In this document: positions 5,782 through 7,115 of the stretch, piece by piece | Layout: each line of letters opens with the position of its first letter | Numbering within the stretch: position 1 is the first letter of the stretch | DNA from: Syntrophomonadaceae bacterium | GTDB lineage: Bacteria; Bacillota; Dethiobacteria; DTU022 | NCBI GenBank assembly: GCA_003552365.1 | Contig: PUKR01000246.1 | Location: forward strand, 1 to 7,115 | Length of the DNA stretch: 7,115 nt | Direction: 5' to 3' | Position numbers and translations under genes: made by a program | Notes under the pieces: model-generated | What the model was told of the DNA's origin: nothing | What the model saw: the letters and a program-made list of their open reading frames with translations, nothing else | Databases searched by the model: none

Positions 5782-6882
5782 TTATCCTTTATAGCTAAAA
5801 GACTGCTTCTGGATCAGCCTTTCCATTTCAGGCCGGTCAATACATTTCTCCAGGGCCTCGTCACGGGAAATTTTACCTGCGCCATAAAGATCGGACAGGG
5901 ATTGGTCCATTGTTTTCATGCCGGCAGCATGACTGGCCTGCATAACTGAATATAGTTGATGTTCCTTGCCTTCACGGATCATAGTGCGCACAGCCGTGTT
6001 TGATTTTAAAAACTCCATGGCCAGTACCCGCCCGTCACCTAAAGCCTTGGGGATTAATTGCTGGGAAAGAACAGCCTGCAGGGAACCGGTTAACTGCTGC
6101 CGGATCTGGTCTCTTTGCTCTTCGGCAAAAACGTCTACAATCCGGTTGATGGTCAGAGGCGCAGTTTGGGTATGCAAAGTTGAAAAAACCAGGTGCCCGG
6201 TTTCTGCCGCGGTTAAAGCAATGCTGATGCTGTCAAGGTCGCGCATCTCGCCGATTAAAATCACATCGGGGTCATGACGCAGCACATGGCGTAAAGCATT
6301 GGCAAATGAACGGGTATCAATGCCCACCTCGCGCTGCTTAACGGTTGCCTTCTTATGCGGGTGGAGGAATTCAATCGGGTCTTCCACGGTAACAATGTTT
6401 AAATCCCGTTCCTGGTTGATAATATCGATCATGGCTGCCAGCGTCGTAGATTTACCGCTGCCGGTTGGACCGGTCACCAAAACCAACCCGCGGGGCAGGT
6501 AACAAAGCTCCTTAACCCCCGGTAAAACTCCCAAATCATCAAGATTCGGGACATCAAAGGGAACAATCCGCATCGCCAGGGCGAGGGTGCCCCGTTGAAA
6601 CATAACGTTTCCCCTGAAACGGGCTACAGAAGGTATGGCATGCGAAAAATCAAGCTCCAAATCTTTTTTTAAGCTTTCAATCTGGTGGGGCTTAAGAATT
6701 TGTGCCAGCAACCCTTTTACATTTTCAGGTTTTAATGCGGGGTAGTCGAGCTTGACCATGCTCCGGTTTATCCTGAACATCGGCGGATCCATCGGCACGA
6801 TGTGCACGTCCGAGGCTTTTTGTTCCACAGCCATGGTCAATATCTGGTCCATGGTCAGCGGATATGAATTTTCTTTGCTCAT
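5782..6882 (-). CDS. pilT: Type IV pilus retraction ATPase PilT
   Basis: PilT is the hexameric cytoplasmic ATPase that depolymerises the pilus and powers twitching. The 366-residue product has the compact PilT layout without an MshEN domain or zinc site. The N-terminal ASDVHIVPMDPP (23-34) matches the PilT ASDxHL...PP motif. Walker A GPTGSGKST is at 138-146, Asp box VTVEDPIEF at 164-172, Walker B PDVILIGEMRD at 205-215 and His box HLVFSTLHT at 230-238. The C-terminal AVRTMIREGK (297-306) corresponds to the AIRNLIREGK motif required for retraction in characterised PilT proteins, which separates it from PilB. The start is ATG 6882; its Shine-Dalgarno is only GGAG, about 11 bases upstream. It lies 22 bases after the stop of the InlB-repeat protein, so that gene is probably part of the same transcript. 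Confidence 0.97.
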   Translation of the reverse strand: MSKENSYPLTMDQILTMAVEQKASDVHIVPMDPPMFRINRSMVKLDYPALKPENVKGLLAQILKPHQIESLKKDLELDFSHAIPSVARFRGNVMFQRGTLALAMRIVPFDVPNLDDLGVLPGVKELCYLPRGLVLVTGPTGSGKSTTLAAMIDIINQERDLNIVTVEDPIEFLHPHKKATVKQREVGIDTRSFANALRHVLRHDPDVILIGEMRDLDSISIALTAAETGHLVFSTLHTQTAPLTINRIVDVFAEEQRDQIRQQLTGSLQAVLSQQLIPKALGDGRVLAMEFLKSNTAVRTMIREGKEHQLYSVMQASHAAGMKTMDQSLSDLYGAGKISRDEALEKCIDRPEMERLIQKQSFSYKG

Positions 6883-6904
6883 CTAGTTATCATCTCCGCT
6901 GCTA

Positions 6905-7115
6905 TTATTCTTCCCCGGCACCGGTATCATCGCCGTCACTTTCAGTGGCTTCATCACTGCTTTCTGTCCGGGTAAAAACTGCTTCAAAGCTTCTATCACC
7001 CGAAATGGAAAAAGTATGGGATTTGCTGGTAGACACTTCGGAACCGCCTTCAATCCAGCGCACAAATTCATATTCTTCAGAAGGGGTGGCATTAATGGTA
7101 ACCCTTGACCCGGAA
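6905..7115 (-). CDS. C-terminus of a surface-type protein with an InlB B-repeat-like module (5' part beyond right edge)
   Basis: A frame open at the right edge encodes the last 69 residues of a protein and stops at TAA 6907-6905. Residues 1-50 read SGSRVTINATPSEEYEFVRW, then IEGGSEVSTSKSHTFSISGD, then RSFEAVFTRT. This fits the divergent InlB B-repeat / Listeria-Bacteroides repeat pattern (GxxVxLxAxPxxGYxFxxWxxxG...F.v..d....A.F), a small beta-rich unit of surface and adhesin-like proteins. The remaining tail (ESSDEATESDGDDTGAGEE) is strongly acidic, and no sorting motif or membrane anchor follows. The gene ends 22 bases before pilT on the same strand, suggesting a pilus-associated or secreted partner of the operon. 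The function of the whole protein cannot be told from this fragment. Confidence 0.8.
   Translation of the reverse strand, partial: SGSRVTINATPSEEYEFVRWIEGGSEVSTSKSHTFSISGDRSFEAVFTRTESSDEATESDGDDTGAGEE

Noticed and set aside
5966..6502. Plus-strand open frames opposite pilT
   Set aside because: They mirror the same conserved ATPase motifs in antisense, and the similar peptides opposite pilB and pilT only reflect the homology of the two ATPases.
6883..7092. Minus-strand open frame of 69 codons ahead of pilT
   Set aside because: The neighbouring frame, open from the right edge to 6905, encodes a recognisable InlB-like repeat with an acidic tail; this frame is its shadow.

Overview
The window carries a type IV pilus (T4P) assembly operon read entirely on the minus strand. 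The gene content and style suggest a Gram-positive Clostridia/Peptococcaceae-like bacterium. There is a PilMNO set with no secretin gene in view, strong GGAGG-type ribosome binding sites, a TTG start, and a SigB/SigF/SigG-like sigma factor. The organism is an inference; the pilus genes are clear. In transcription order (high to low coordinates) the window holds: the C-terminus of a surface-type protein with an InlB B-repeat-like module (cut by the right edge); pilT (retraction ATPase); pilC (platform membrane protein); pilM, pilN and pilO (alignment subcomplex); a 93-base gap; and pilB (extension ATPase). After a 237-base regulatory stretch comes the start of a sigma-70 family gene, cut by the left edge.

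The most interesting part is the regulatory stretch between pilB and the sigma gene (about 297-533). It reads, in order: a good housekeeping promoter (TTGACG, 17 bases, TGAGATAAT); a cyclic-di-GMP-I (GEMM-I) riboswitch aptamer; an intrinsic terminator with a perfect 8-bp stem and a U-rich tail; a strong Shine-Dalgarno; and the sigma factor ATG. The 3' strand of the aptamer's P1 helix can pair instead with the 5' arm of the terminator. That is the layout of a transcriptional OFF switch, in which c-di-GMP binding would favour termination and lower sigma factor expression.

PilB carries an N-terminal MshEN-type domain with two motifs of the kind that bind c-di-GMP. The same second messenger may therefore act twice at this locus: on the pilus motor protein and on the RNA leader of a neighbouring sigma factor gene. 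How the sigma factor feeds back on the pilus genes, if it does, cannot be seen here. No pilin, prepilin peptidase or secretin gene lies in the window, and I see no CRISPR, tRNA, rRNA or insertion sequence.
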